In this document: positions 27,605-35,646 of the stretch, piece after piece
Numbering within the stretch: the first letter of the stretch is position 1
Layout: each line of letters begins with the position of its first letter
Source: Chryseolinea soli
GTDB lineage: Bacteria > Bacteroidota > Bacteroidia > Cytophagales > Cyclobacteriaceae
Direction of reading: 5' to 3'
Assembly: GCF_003589925.1 (NCBI RefSeq)
Contig: NZ_CP032382.1
Coordinates: 1,178,001-1,242,000, forward strand
Length of the DNA: 64,000 nt
Translations under genes and position numbers: made by a program
Notes under the pieces: generated by a model
Seen by the model: only the letters and a program-made list of their open reading frames with translations
Database searches by the model: none
What the model was told of the DNA's origin: nothing

Positions 27605-27665
27605 AAGAAGTTACATCATTCACACATTTCCGTTCTTGCTTGTTGCCCATACGACCGTGTTTCTA

Positions 27666-28226
27666 TCACAAGTCTTCCAGGTTAGCCGTGCGCTTTTGCC
27701 GGAGTTTTTTAAAGAAGGATGGTGAGAGCCCGGTTATCTTCTTGAATTGGTTTGACAGGTGGGAGACGCTGCTGTAGTGAAGCTTGTATGATATTTCGGA
27801 AAGGTTCATCTCATCGTACAACAATAACTCCTTCACCTTTTCAATTTTATGCATAATGATAAAATGCTGAATCGTGATCCCCTTGACCTCCGAAAAAATA
27901 TTGGACAGGTAGGTGTAATCATAGTCCAATTTTTCGCTGATATAGTCGGAATAATTCACCGTCGGCAACTCGTCAGAATAATGAATCATTTCGATGATGA
28001 CGGTTTTGATCTTGTCGATAAGGATGCTTTTCTTATCGTCGAGCAATTCAAGGCCCGACCGTCCCAAGGTTTCTTTTAGCAACTGGCGCTGCTCTGAGGT
28101 AATCTCCTCAAGGATTTCGACCAACCCTAAGTCCAACGCAGTTTCGTGAAGTCCGAGCTTCTCCAACGCCTCCTTCACGATCATTTTACATCGAAGACTG
28201 ACCATGTATTTGATGTAAAGTTTCAT
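27666..28226 (-). CDS. AraC family regulator with HMA-like N-terminal region
   Basis: Protein of 186 residues. The C-terminal 90 residues form the AraC double HTH (NLSEISYKLHYSSVSHLSNQ, FKKITGLSPSFFKKLR). The first 70 residues, starting MKLYIKYMVSLRCKMIVKEA, resemble a heavy-metal-associated (HMA) fold in which CxxC-like GMxCxxC has become MVSLRC, so the first cysteine is Ser. The usual AraC ligand barrel is missing. Related short regulators occur in Bacteroidota. It may sense a metal or redox state; the CadD-type transporter and cupin nearby fit that, but control of them is inference. Confidence 0.85.
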   Translation of the reverse strand: MKLYIKYMVSLRCKMIVKEALEKLGLHETALDLGLVEILEEITSEQRQLLKETLGRSGLELLDDKKSILIDKIKTVIIEMIHYSDELPTVNYSDYISEKLDYDYTYLSNIFSEVKGITIQHFIIMHKIEKVKELLLYDEMNLSEISYKLHYSSVSHLSNQFKKITGLSPSFFKKLRQKRTANLEDL

Positions 28227-28588
28227 AGCATCACTGTGTTTATCTCCAGCATAGGAATCGGTTTATGCGAGCGGCATGCCCGTTCCACACGTTCTGGATC
28301 ATCGGATAGTCCCCCTTCAATAAGATGGTTTAGGTTTTTTGGAGCCAAAGTGTCTGTGAAAATTGAATTTGGCTGGTCAATGGCAACGGTCTGGTCAACA
28401 TGGTCTCAAAATCAGGCGCCTAAACCAGGTAAAAAGCGGGGGCTATTTTCAAATTTACACAATATACCGCAATCTCAGTTGAGAATGGTGTCATTCTCCA
28501 ATTTCGTTTGGAATGGGAAATACAGATAAAACAGCAGGAATAGTTGTGCTGCGGCCGTCTTGACCGACAGTTTTGTTGGATCAAAAGT

Positions 28589-28617
28589 AAAGGGCGGAAT
28601 TTTGAGTCCCGCCCTTT
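28589..28617. terminator. Terminator-like hairpin with no obvious gene before it
   Basis: AAAGGGCGG, an 11-base loop, then CCGCCCTTT, followed by TGCC on the plus strand and ACTTTTG on the minus strand. It closely resembles the terminator at 29922. Confidence 0.6.
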
Positions 28618-28862
28618 TGCCAACTACAGCATATACTCTAGAGAGGGTTCGGTTTCTTAAATATTTGGTGAGCTTGAATTTGACGGGCGGGAATTCCAGG
28701 GCCAAGCGCAATCGGTTTCGCTCCCCGTACTCCATTCAAGGAAGCAATATGTAAAAGTGAAGTATTAATACTAAAGCGCGTTATACTTAAAAGCCGTTTT
28801 GTTACAGATGTTACATATTGATGCTCCCCAACGACTGCATGGTTTCTTCTGTTTAAATCTGC

Positions 28863-28879
28863 GAATAATACAACTCTTT
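28863..28879 (+). promoter_or_regulatory. Shared 17-base motif, copy 1
   Basis: GAATAATACAACTCTTT, identical at 16 of 17 bases to 30238-30254. It lies about 137 bases before the ATG at 29016. Probably a regulatory or promoter element of the stress gene cluster. Confidence 0.35.
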
Positions 28880-29015
28880 ATGTTTCGCTTGTAACACCAA
28901 TGAGGTGCCCGATGCTCATCTTGTATACGTTTTTATAGCATTGCCTTTGAACAAATATGGACGAAGGGTTTTATTCAAGAGCAAATGCGGCAAACCAAAC
29001 ATAATACCACAACAT

Positions 29016-29363
29016 ATGATTGACGCCGGGCAATACATCGTATCCGAAACGCGCACGTTCGGCATTCAAGACTTTCCTGAAGTTCAACAGGAAATAGCAA
29101 GAATCCGGGAAAAGACCTCGGGCATGCCGAGTCCCCATAAAGCGGATATTGTCATTTCTTTTTTAAAAGACCACATGATAAAGTCCGAATGGGTTCTTGC
29201 CGATCCGGAACTCGTTGCCCACATCACCTCAAACCACGCGGAAACAAAAAATATTGAACGTCTGTTTGCCGAGTACAAAAAAAATGTCCCGTTTCTTTTT
29301 GGGCTGGAGAACTACATCCGAAAAATCTTTTCATCCCCTCAAGATGCAGTAGTCAATCAGTGA
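29016..29363 (+). CDS. Hypothetical protein, 115 residues
   Basis: Chosen start is ATG 29016 (MIDAGQYIVSETRTFGIQDF); a longer form from GTG 28905 has a non-protein-like leader. The product is charged and helical, with no signal peptide or membrane segment, and ends KIFSSPQDAVVNQ. I do not recognise the family. It begins a run of plus-strand small genes that ends with a kinase and a receiver, so a stress role is possible. Confidence 0.6.
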   Translation: MIDAGQYIVSETRTFGIQDFPEVQQEIARIREKTSGMPSPHKADIVISFLKDHMIKSEWVLADPELVAHITSNHAETKNIERLFAEYKKNVPFLFGLENYIRKIFSSPQDAVVNQ

Positions 29364-29454
29364 TCGATATAACAAATCGAAAAGGTTGTGTAATGCTTTC
29401 CTGTGTGTAGACCTGGATCTTTGTGGCTTTCCAATGGAAAAATCCACAAAAAAA

Positions 29455-29895
29455 ATGAAGACAAAAATTTTAGCATTTACGCTGACAGGCCTCATGATCG
29501 CCGCCAGTTTAACAACGTTCGCGCAGGAAGATAAAAAAGCAAAGGAAGCCAGAAAAGATCTGGCGATTGCAAAAAAGGACCTACGGGAAGCGAAAACGGA
29601 CTCGGCAGCCGATTATCAAAAGTTCAAAACGGCCTCAGAAACAAAGATCCGGGAGAATCAAATGGAGATCGCTACCCTGAAAGCAAAAAAATCGACCGAT
29701 ACCAAAGAGGTCAAAGACCGCTACGACAAGCGGGTCATCGCTTTGGAACAAAAGAACAACGATCTGAAGAAGAAGATCAAAGATGCGAGTACGGTTAAAA
29801 CCAGCGCGTGGCCCACTTTCAAACGTGAATTCAATCACGATCTGCAAGAATTGGGACATGCCATAAAAGACATTGGTGTCGACAACACAAAATAG
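29455..29895 (+). CDS. Exported coiled-coil protein, stress-type
   Basis: Product of 146 residues from ATG 29455; a longer start at ATG 29434 is possible. Signal peptide MKTKILAFTLTGLMIAASLT ends at TFAQ. The mature part is a Lys/Glu/Asp-rich coiled coil (KDLAIAKKDLREAKTDS, RVIALEQKNNDLKKKIKDA), followed by a conserved-looking tail WPTFKREFNHDLQELGHAIK. Similar tails occur in small Bacteroidota stress proteins; this link is from memory and only moderately certain. An intrinsic terminator follows at 29922. Confidence 0.8.
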   Translation: MKTKILAFTLTGLMIAASLTTFAQEDKKAKEARKDLAIAKKDLREAKTDSAADYQKFKTASETKIRENQMEIATLKAKKSTDTKEVKDRYDKRVIALEQKNNDLKKKIKDASTVKTSAWPTFKREFNHDLQELGHAIKDIGVDNTK

Positions 29896-29921
29896 ATTAA
29901 GTAAAGAAAACTATTTTGAAT

Positions 29922-29945
29922 AAGGGCGGATCACACTCCGCCCTT
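29922..29945 (+). terminator. Intrinsic terminator after the coiled-coil gene
   Basis: AAGGGCGGA, loop TCACAC, TCCGCCCTT, continuing into a T run. A perfect 9-bp stem, 26 bases past the TAG. Confidence 0.9.
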
Positions 29946-30029
29946 TTTGTTATGAAAAAAATTACGCCGGTTCATTCCGTCAAAAAATCAGGTTGAACCG
30001 CCTCACCTTCGCCAAAGCTTCAGCGTGCA

Positions 30030-30115
30030 GAGAGGAAGGCGCTAAAGACGCAAAGCCATCGCAAAGAAATGCGGCGCTCTTTGCGTTGGCTTTGCGTCGC
30101 TAGCGTCCTCGCGGT
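30030..30115. repeat. Long imperfect inverted repeat (REP/MITE-like)
   Basis: The arms at 30047-30066 and 30079-30098 match at 19 of 20 bases (GACGCAAAGCCAACGCAAAG type) around a 12-base loop. The pairing continues imperfectly outward through GAGGA/TCCTC. No ORF is present. It shares the GCAAAG word with the 28-bp elements but is longer. Confidence 0.6.
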
Positions 30116-30237
30116 TTAATATTTTTTTTGCGCACGCCCCAACCTTCATCAAGCACAAAACCACGTTCTAGCGACTCAAACAAACTATTTACGTTTTGGG
30201 AGCCATTTTTCGAAAACCGCCGTTTCCGGTAATGTGT

Positions 30238-30254
30238 GAATAATGCAACTCTTT
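30238..30254 (+). promoter_or_regulatory. Shared 17-base motif, copy 2
   Basis: GAATAATGCAACTCTTT, about 180 bases before the small gene at 30433. See the copy at 28863. Confidence 0.35.
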
Positions 30255-30432
30255 TACTTCTTCTTATAGTGTTTCCCAGGATGCAATGACCATCTTTACT
30301 GTTTGGTTTGAGTGATTAACCGATTCATCTGAGTTTTGGCACAATGTCCCCTCTGAACGACTCCGTTACTTGCAAGTTCTTGTCTTACGCGCCTGATCAC
30401 CTTACAATCTTCGCATTAAACTAAAACAACAT

Positions 30433-30597
30433 ATGAAAGCAGAAAGCGTAACCAAGGGAGTTATAAATTCCCTTAACCGAATAGTGGAGAGCCTGCGAAA
30501 ACAGTTCGCCTTTGAATTCAATGCTATACCGCATTTCACCCGTGTAACGGAGAAATTCGATGTGGTACAGAACTATAAAATTCGCGACGGCTTTTAG
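30433..30597 (+). CDS. Small hypothetical protein, 54 residues
   Basis: ATG 30433 to TAG 30597, product starting MKAESVTKGVINSLNRIVES and ending QNYKIRDGF. It is charged and probably helical in its first half; no signal peptide. The A-rich CTAAAACAACAT leader is common before Bacteroidota starts. Function unknown. It lies directly before the CsbD-like gene and probably belongs to the same stress cluster. Confidence 0.5.
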   Translation: MKAESVTKGVINSLNRIVESLRKQFAFEFNAIPHFTRVTEKFDVVQNYKIRDGF

Positions 30598-30729
30598 TAG
30601 TATTGACGCGAACAGGTCCAATGGAACCCACCTGTGAAAAATGCAAATCTATTGGTTTTCTTTGTAACGGGTGGGTGGACTTTTATAGTGATCTTTGTCA
30701 ACGAAAAGGAATCAAAATTTTAATACGCG

Positions 30730-30927
30730 ATGATAGCGAAAAAAAATATGCCCGCTCCCGCCCTGGATTGGGCAGGAAAAAAGGCAAAGTTCAAGTTAAA
30801 ATATCCCGTCTTGACCGACGCCGATCTGAATTTTGAGGAAGACAAGAAGACGCGGATGCTCGATAAACTTCAGGTTAAATTGGGAAAGACTACGAAAGAA
30901 CTTCAAGCCATTATAGGAACACTGTAA
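30730..30927 (+). CDS. CsbD-like general stress protein
   Basis: Protein of 65 residues. The segment KFKLKYPVLTDADLNFEEDK, followed by LDKLQVKLGKTTKELQ, matches the CsbD pattern (K.K..LTD.DL.....EEL...LQ..LGKT..E). CsbD proteins accumulate in osmotic, starvation or envelope stress in many bacteria; the molecular role is not known. It supports reading the 29-33 kb area as a stress module. Confidence 0.8.
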   Translation: MIAKKNMPAPALDWAGKKAKFKLKYPVLTDADLNFEEDKKTRMLDKLQVKLGKTTKELQAIIGTL

Positions 30928-31015
30928 TTGACTTGACAGAAAGGGCACCGTTAGCAATTGGTTAATGGTGCTTTTTTTATTGCCAAGACACAAACTTCAA
31001 AATACAATTCTCACC

Positions 31016-31204
31016 ATGAGCTACAAAACCAACACCGATAACCTCTATCCAGAGGGCACCCTGATCACAGCCAAAGCAGACCCCGGACTGAAACTGAAAA
31101 TCATGCGATACTATCAGCGCATTTATTACTGCGCGGTTGTGGATGCACCAGAGCGGAAACAATTTGCCTATTTCGAAAGAGAACTAATTCCTCCTGCCCT
31201 TTAG
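31016..31204 (+). CDS. Small conserved-type protein, 62 residues
   Basis: ATG 31016 gives MSYKTNTDNLYPEGTLITAK, with a basic, aromatic core (LKIMRYYQRIYYCAVV) and an ending AYFERELIPPAL. The pattern suggests a small beta-barrel, and similar proteins occur beside stress and two-component genes in Bacteroidota (from memory). An upstream ATG at 30965 is less likely, because its leader is not protein-like. Confidence 0.65.
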   Translation: MSYKTNTDNLYPEGTLITAKADPGLKLKIMRYYQRIYYCAVVDAPERKQFAYFERELIPPAL

Positions 31205-31264
31205 CACAATATTGAAGCCCGTCATTTGATCACGCTTGATAAAGACTCCCTCAATCTCATCACT

Positions 31265-32383
31265 ATGAACTCAAACCTGCAAAACATTTCCTCTACGCCC
31301 AACGAGCCTTGGTTTTCCCATCCTCTTGGAAAGCTAAACATCCCTCATGAGTGGTTGATGAGCGGTGAAAGACGCGAAAAGGGTTTTGCCGGGCCAGACC
31401 TGAAACGCAGCGTGCCTGGAAGATCCAGAAAACTCATTCCGGCATCCAAGCCGTTCGACTATGAGCATGGAGAACACCGCGCAAATCGGATCGGAACTGA
31501 TTGCCTCCAGGAAATACAAAAGATAAAAGAAGCGTCTGAAGAAGATCTCTGCAGCACGCGCCAGGAGTTGTCGAAGGCGTTGGATGAGCTGCGCAGGCGA
31601 AACGCAGCATGGATCGAGGCCGAAAAAGAATTGTGTCGCACGAAGATTCTACTGGAACAATACCATTTTCTATCGAATCACGATCTGCAGGAACCGTTGC
31701 GAAAACTTCAGATGTTCTCCGACCTGCTGTCAGGCCCCCAAGCCAACCTAAATGACTATGCCCAAAAATATTCCGAAAAGATCAACGCCGCAGCGGCACG
31801 GATGTCATTGCTGCTAAAAGATCTCTCGCATTTCTCGCTGGCAAGGAAGACCGATGCGGAAAATTTTGAGACGGTGGACTTGAATAAAGTTGTGAACGAA
31901 GTTACCTCGGATTTGGAGACGGTCACCAGAAAAAAGAACGCCACCATCCATAGTTCCCCGCTCCCCGTCATTCAGGGCGATCCCGCGCAGATCAAGCAAC
32001 TGTTTCAAAACCTTCTCGGCAATGCACTTACGTTCAACCGGGGAAACGCCATCATTGAAATATCCGCTTCGAAAGGGACAGCCTATACATTCCCGAACTG
32101 CACCGGGTTGAAAACCGGAACGGCTTACGTTTGCATTCGCATCACCGACAATGGCATTGGGTTCGATCAGAAATACGCAACAAAAATATTTACCCTCTTC
32201 CAACGCCTCCGGGAAAAGAAGGGGCTCAAGGGAAGTGGTACGGGATTATCCATATGCAAGCAAATCATTGAAAATCACGACGGCTTGATCTACGCCTATG
32301 GAAGGGAAAATGAAGGCGCCACGTTCACGTTGTTTTTTCCCTGCAACCAAAAAAGTTCTTCATCTCTTGCCTCCCGGCTTTGA
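31265..32383 (+). CDS. Cytoplasmic sensor histidine kinase
   Basis: Kinase of 372 residues from ATG 31265. No transmembrane segment. The first 90 residues are of unknown type, then a coiled coil (residues 90-135) leads to the HisKA box FLSNHDLQEPLRKL (H139). HATPase boxes are FQNLLGNALTFN, ITDNGIGFD and GSGTGLSICKQII. All catalytic parts look intact. A single-domain receiver with a Glu phospho-site lies 33 bases downstream, in the position of a partner. Confidence 0.88.
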   Translation: MNSNLQNISSTPNEPWFSHPLGKLNIPHEWLMSGERREKGFAGPDLKRSVPGRSRKLIPASKPFDYEHGEHRANRIGTDCLQEIQKIKEASEEDLCSTRQELSKALDELRRRNAAWIEAEKELCRTKILLEQYHFLSNHDLQEPLRKLQMFSDLLSGPQANLNDYAQKYSEKINAAAARMSLLLKDLSHFSLARKTDAENFETVDLNKVVNEVTSDLETVTRKKNATIHSSPLPVIQGDPAQIKQLFQNLLGNALTFNRGNAIIEISASKGTAYTFPNCTGLKTGTAYVCIRITDNGIGFDQKYATKIFTLFQRLREKKGLKGSGTGLSICKQIIENHDGLIYAYGRENEGATFTLFFPCNQKSSSSLASRL

Positions 32384-32416
32384 TCCACATCGGTCACGGC
32401 ATTATTGTAGTTTAAA

Positions 32417-32803
32417 ATGATCAAAAGAATCTTATTCATAGACGACAATGTCGAAGACGGCAGGATATTTCAACAGATCATCCAGGAATTATTTACTGCT
32501 ATCACGATTGACTTCGCCAGAAGCGGGCCTCAAGCCTTCGCATTGCTCTCAAAAACCAGAGCCGATGTTATTTTCCTCGAATTGATCATGCCGGGCATGG
32601 ACGGGATCGAATGCCTTACGAAACTGAAAGCAAGCCGGAACGCGAAACAGATTCCCGTTGTCTTGTACACGGCATCTAAAAACGAAATGGATAAAAAGTT
32701 AGCGCTAAAACTCGGCGCCTTCGACGTCATATCAAAAACAAGCAACCTCAGCGCGCTGACCGATAAGATAAAAAAGATCCTGTCCCTGCCGCACTACCAC
32801 TAA
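32417..32803 (+). CDS. Single-domain response regulator with Asp-to-Glu substitution
   Basis: Receiver fold of 128 residues with no output domain. The acidic pocket (D9, D10 in LFIDDN), T85 (VVLYTASK) and K107 (VISKTS) are present, but the phospho-acceptor position is Glu: E55 in DVIFLELIMPGMDG, codon GAA. Glu often mimics phospho-Asp, so the protein may be fixed in the active form or bind without phosphorylation. It probably forms a unit with the kinase upstream. Targets unknown. Confidence 0.9.
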   Translation: MIKRILFIDDNVEDGRIFQQIIQELFTAITIDFARSGPQAFALLSKTRADVIFLELIMPGMDGIECLTKLKASRNAKQIPVVLYTASKNEMDKKLALKLGAFDVISKTSNLSALTDKIKKILSLPHYH

Positions 32804-33252
32804 CACAAGTCGGCCACCTTCACCATTCCGTCAGTTCGTTCCAGGTTCCCGCCAAACCAGTGAGAATCCTTAAATAGTAACGCAGGTCCGACAACCCGAG
32901 ACACTCTACATACGGTACCAGGCCAAAAGCTGTCGTTTTCACAATAAATGATTGCAAAGGACGCACACACGTGCAAAATTTGTATGAACCCATTCCTGGT
33001 TCGGGTGTACCGGCATAGGGGTTCATTACCTTTGGACAGTAAGGCAAGCGAGATGACAATAAACCGTTGCCCGCGACGTTTAGATGGCGGACAAGGAATA
33101 TGGGAACTGCTACTTGTGGATGTGTGTGACTCGATTGAAGTTCCGTCTGAAAAGAATCGCAAAGCTTTAGAGCATTAGGGGGAGTTGTTACTGGAGGGAG
33201 TTCGGTTTGAACCGCATTTGATCCGTATTCGCTATAAACTCAAAAATCCTCC
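32804..33252. other. Gene-free stretch
   Basis: A minus-strand ORF of about 120 codons spans most of it but has no recognisable pattern. No repeats or hairpins were found. The last 100 bases presumably contain the promoter of the surface-repeat gene. Confidence 0.35.
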
Positions 33253-34656
33253 ATGATCTCCCGTCACCGTTATGTTCTCTATTTGTTGCTGATGGTCATT
33301 CCGCCTACAGCATACGGTCAGGTAAAAAAGAAGATCCGCTCCTACGAAAAAGTGTTCCAGTTCTCACTCTTCCCGGGCATCAGCACCAACGGCATTGAGA
33401 GCGGTTCATATTATAATAAATTTTCATTCAATCTTTTTGGAGGACTATCGGCCGGCAACCGGATCTTGGAGCTGGGGTCGCTGGTGAATGTGAATTTAAA
33501 GGAGTCGACTGGAATTCAGATTGCGGGGTTGGCCAATATCGTGGGAGCGAATGCGTATGTAAATCTTTCGCAGTCGGAGGAACGGGCGCTGATCAATGCG
33601 GAAGACTTCGAAGCCAACACGAAGGGGATACAGTTCTCGGGCATGTTGAACTTTGTGCGAAACAACGCGCAAGGCATTCAGTTCGCCGGGATGCTGAACG
33701 TTGTGGGTGGTGATATAAAAGGATTTCAGTTTGCGGGCATCGGCAATAGTGCGGGCAACAATACGGGCGGGACGTCATCGGGGATCCAGATCGCTGGATT
33801 TTATAACATTGCCAAAGAAGGGATGGGCGGCTTTCAAATCAGCAGCCTCTTCAACTACACCGACGGCAACTTTGCCGGCTTTCAATTCGGTGCCATCAAT
33901 AAAGCGCGGGCCATGATGGGAAAGAAATCGACGCCACCCACGCGCGCCCGCAGCCTGCAGATCGGATTACTTAACTCCAGCAAGGCCATGGACGGCTGGC
34001 AGATCGGGCTTGTCAACTTTGGTGGTGATATGCGGGGGAAGCAGATCGCGCTCATCAATTTTTTCCACAACTATCCGCTAAAAGAATACACCCGCATGGG
34101 CACGCCGATCGGGTTGCTGAACCTTGGATCGTCCGGTTCCTATCTCAGCGTTTCCTACAACGAACTCTTTTCCGCCAATGTTGAATATACCACGGGCAAT
34201 TGTCTGAACTGCACCTGGACGCAGAGCACTATGCCCTTTGCTGACCGTAATCAAATCTACAATCAAAATGCATTGATCGCCGGCTACGATGCCGCACGAA
34301 AAACCTGGGGCTTCGGCTATGGGTTTCAAAAAGTGTTGTATAATAAAAATAGCATGCTGCCGACGGACACAAACAACAAGAAGCGCGTGATTCACTACGG
34401 GTTGAAATTCCTTCATCTCAACCGCGACCTCTCATTCGACAAAGCTTTCAATATTTTGACACGGCTCAATTTTGACTACGGGAAGCGCTGGCGCTGGTTG
34501 TATGTGTTTGCCGGCGTTTCGGTGAACTATTTTTTGCATGACATCGAAGATTCGGAGGATACGTACAAGATCAACAGCAAAAAATTCGATGCCGGAAAAT
34601 TATTCGGTCACAAGGCTGAAGTTTGGCCGGGGTATACGTTTGGATTGCAGTTTTGA
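33253..34656 (+). CDS. Outer-membrane-type protein with LA_2272-like surface repeats
   Basis: Exported protein of 467 residues; signal peptide YLLLMVIPPTAYGQ. From about residue 85 to 280 it carries eight or more short repeats of the form G-I/F-Q-I/F-A/S-G-hydrophobic-x-N, e.g. GIQIAGLANIV, GIQFSGMLNFV, GIQFAGMLNVV, GFQFAGIGNSA, GFQISSLFNYT and WQIGLVNFGGD. These are like the LA_2272 surface-repeat family and probably form a regular beta structure. The C-terminal 150 residues alternate like barrel strands and end in GYTFGLQF, an aromatic terminus. Function unknown. Confidence 0.8.
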   Translation: MISRHRYVLYLLLMVIPPTAYGQVKKKIRSYEKVFQFSLFPGISTNGIESGSYYNKFSFNLFGGLSAGNRILELGSLVNVNLKESTGIQIAGLANIVGANAYVNLSQSEERALINAEDFEANTKGIQFSGMLNFVRNNAQGIQFAGMLNVVGGDIKGFQFAGIGNSAGNNTGGTSSGIQIAGFYNIAKEGMGGFQISSLFNYTDGNFAGFQFGAINKARAMMGKKSTPPTRARSLQIGLLNSSKAMDGWQIGLVNFGGDMRGKQIALINFFHNYPLKEYTRMGTPIGLLNLGSSGSYLSVSYNELFSANVEYTTGNCLNCTWTQSTMPFADRNQIYNQNALIAGYDAARKTWGFGYGFQKVLYNKNSMLPTDTNNKKRVIHYGLKFLHLNRDLSFDKAFNILTRLNFDYGKRWRWLYVFAGVSVNYFLHDIEDSEDTYKINSKKFDAGKLFGHKAEVWPGYTFGLQF

Positions 34657-34674
34657 TTGAATACGTCTCCAAAC

Positions 34675-35571
34675 CTATGGGCTCTCACAATGAAAATTCG
34701 TACAATGCTCAAAGGCCCACAGGGTATTTCGAGACCGGCTCAAATGCTCCCATGGTTTTATAGCACAATACATCGCCCGCAATTCGTCCGTTGTAAAAGA
34801 CGTCTTACAATCCAGGTACCTTTCAAGTACTTTGTAGTTAACCGTATAGTACAATTCAGGGTGACGCGTTAGAACCAGGTATAACCTCTGTCGGTCGTAA
34901 TGTCCGTAATCATATTCCCAGACTAGTTTCTGAACGTAAACCGAATCGACGCGAATGTTTCCTCCGATCAACGCATCGTAGTTTCGTTTTTTCTCCATCG
35001 CCTCACGCTTCTCGGAGGGCAATAGGCTATCCAGGCAGGCTTTGTAATCACGGGCAAACACTTCGGAAGTTAAATTTCGAATCATCTTTTTTTCTTCAGA
35101 CTGGTGCTCCAAGGTTCCCGTGTACCGGCTGAGAAAGTTATGGGTGGTGATCGTTGTTTGCCGGATTCTACCGACGGAATCTTCATATTGCGCTTCCAGT
35201 TCGATCCGTGTCGCCTCGTTCCGGAGGAGATGATACCTTTTTTCTTGTCCACGTTTCAGTGTAAATTCATGACTAAGATAGCCAAGAGATTTTACGACAA
35301 TACTTGCCGGGCCGACCTGCACAATCTCGAAAGCATTTCCCACAACGGGCTTTAGGGGCAACGTTTCGGGATCGCGGGACCAGAAACAAGCGCAGGCCCA
35401 GTTGTCATCAGTGACGTACTGCAAGCGAATGGAATCTCCCATCCGCTCGCCAATGATATAATTGTCCGGTTGAAACCAATACGTATCTGCCCCCACAAAA
35501 TAACGGCTATCAGGATTGGCACATGACCAAAGTGCAAGGACGCCCAGGAAAATAAGAGATCTGCCAATCAT
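34675..35571 (-). CDS. Hypothetical lipoprotein
   Basis: About 298 residues from ATG 35571 (MIGRSLIFLGVLALWSCANP, lipobox LWSC); ATG 35589 is an alternative. The first half is beta-rich (IRLQYVTDDNWACACFWSRD), the second half charged and helical. I do not recognise a family. It converges with the surface-repeat gene with only 18 bases between stops. A 13-bp inverted repeat just upstream separates it from the amidohydrolase gene. Confidence 0.7.
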   Translation of the reverse strand: MIGRSLIFLGVLALWSCANPDSRYFVGADTYWFQPDNYIIGERMGDSIRLQYVTDDNWACACFWSRDPETLPLKPVVGNAFEIVQVGPASIVVKSLGYLSHEFTLKRGQEKRYHLLRNEATRIELEAQYEDSVGRIRQTTITTHNFLSRYTGTLEHQSEEKKMIRNLTSEVFARDYKACLDSLLPSEKREAMEKKRNYDALIGGNIRVDSVYVQKLVWEYDYGHYDRQRLYLVLTRHPELYYTVNYKVLERYLDCKTSFTTDELRAMYCAIKPWEHLSRSRNTLWAFEHCTNFHCESP

Positions 35572-35587
35572 TGAAAAACGAATAATC

Positions 35588-35634
35588 ATTCCAACGGAAC
35601 ACCTGCACAAAAGGTTAACGCGTTCCGTTGGAAT
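35588..35634. terminator. Perfect 13-bp inverted repeat between two minus-strand genes
   Basis: ATTCCAACGGAAC and GTTCCGTTGGAAT with a 21-base loop. It follows the amidohydrolase stop by 13 bases and ends 17 bases before ATG 35571, so it could end transcription or control translation of the lipoprotein. Confidence 0.55.
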
Positions 35635-35646
35635 AACAATCGCACA

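Larger units (their letters stand above)
28227..29015. other. Gene-free stretch with a terminator-like hairpin and a shared promoter-like motif
   Basis: No gene could be supported on either strand. It contains the hairpin at 28589-28617, the TTACAGATG motif at 28802 and a 17-base motif at 28863-28879 repeated upstream of the small gene at 30433. A terminator with no gene before it suggests a decayed or very small gene. Confidence 0.4.

Noticed and set aside
28475..28735. Minus-strand ORF of 86 codons
   Set aside because: It runs through a strong terminator-like hairpin and has no recognisable protein pattern.
32800..33162. Minus-strand ORF of 120 codons
   Set aside because: It has an odd composition (Cys/Ser/Arg rich) and no family motif, and its stop overlaps the receiver's end; not enough to call a gene.
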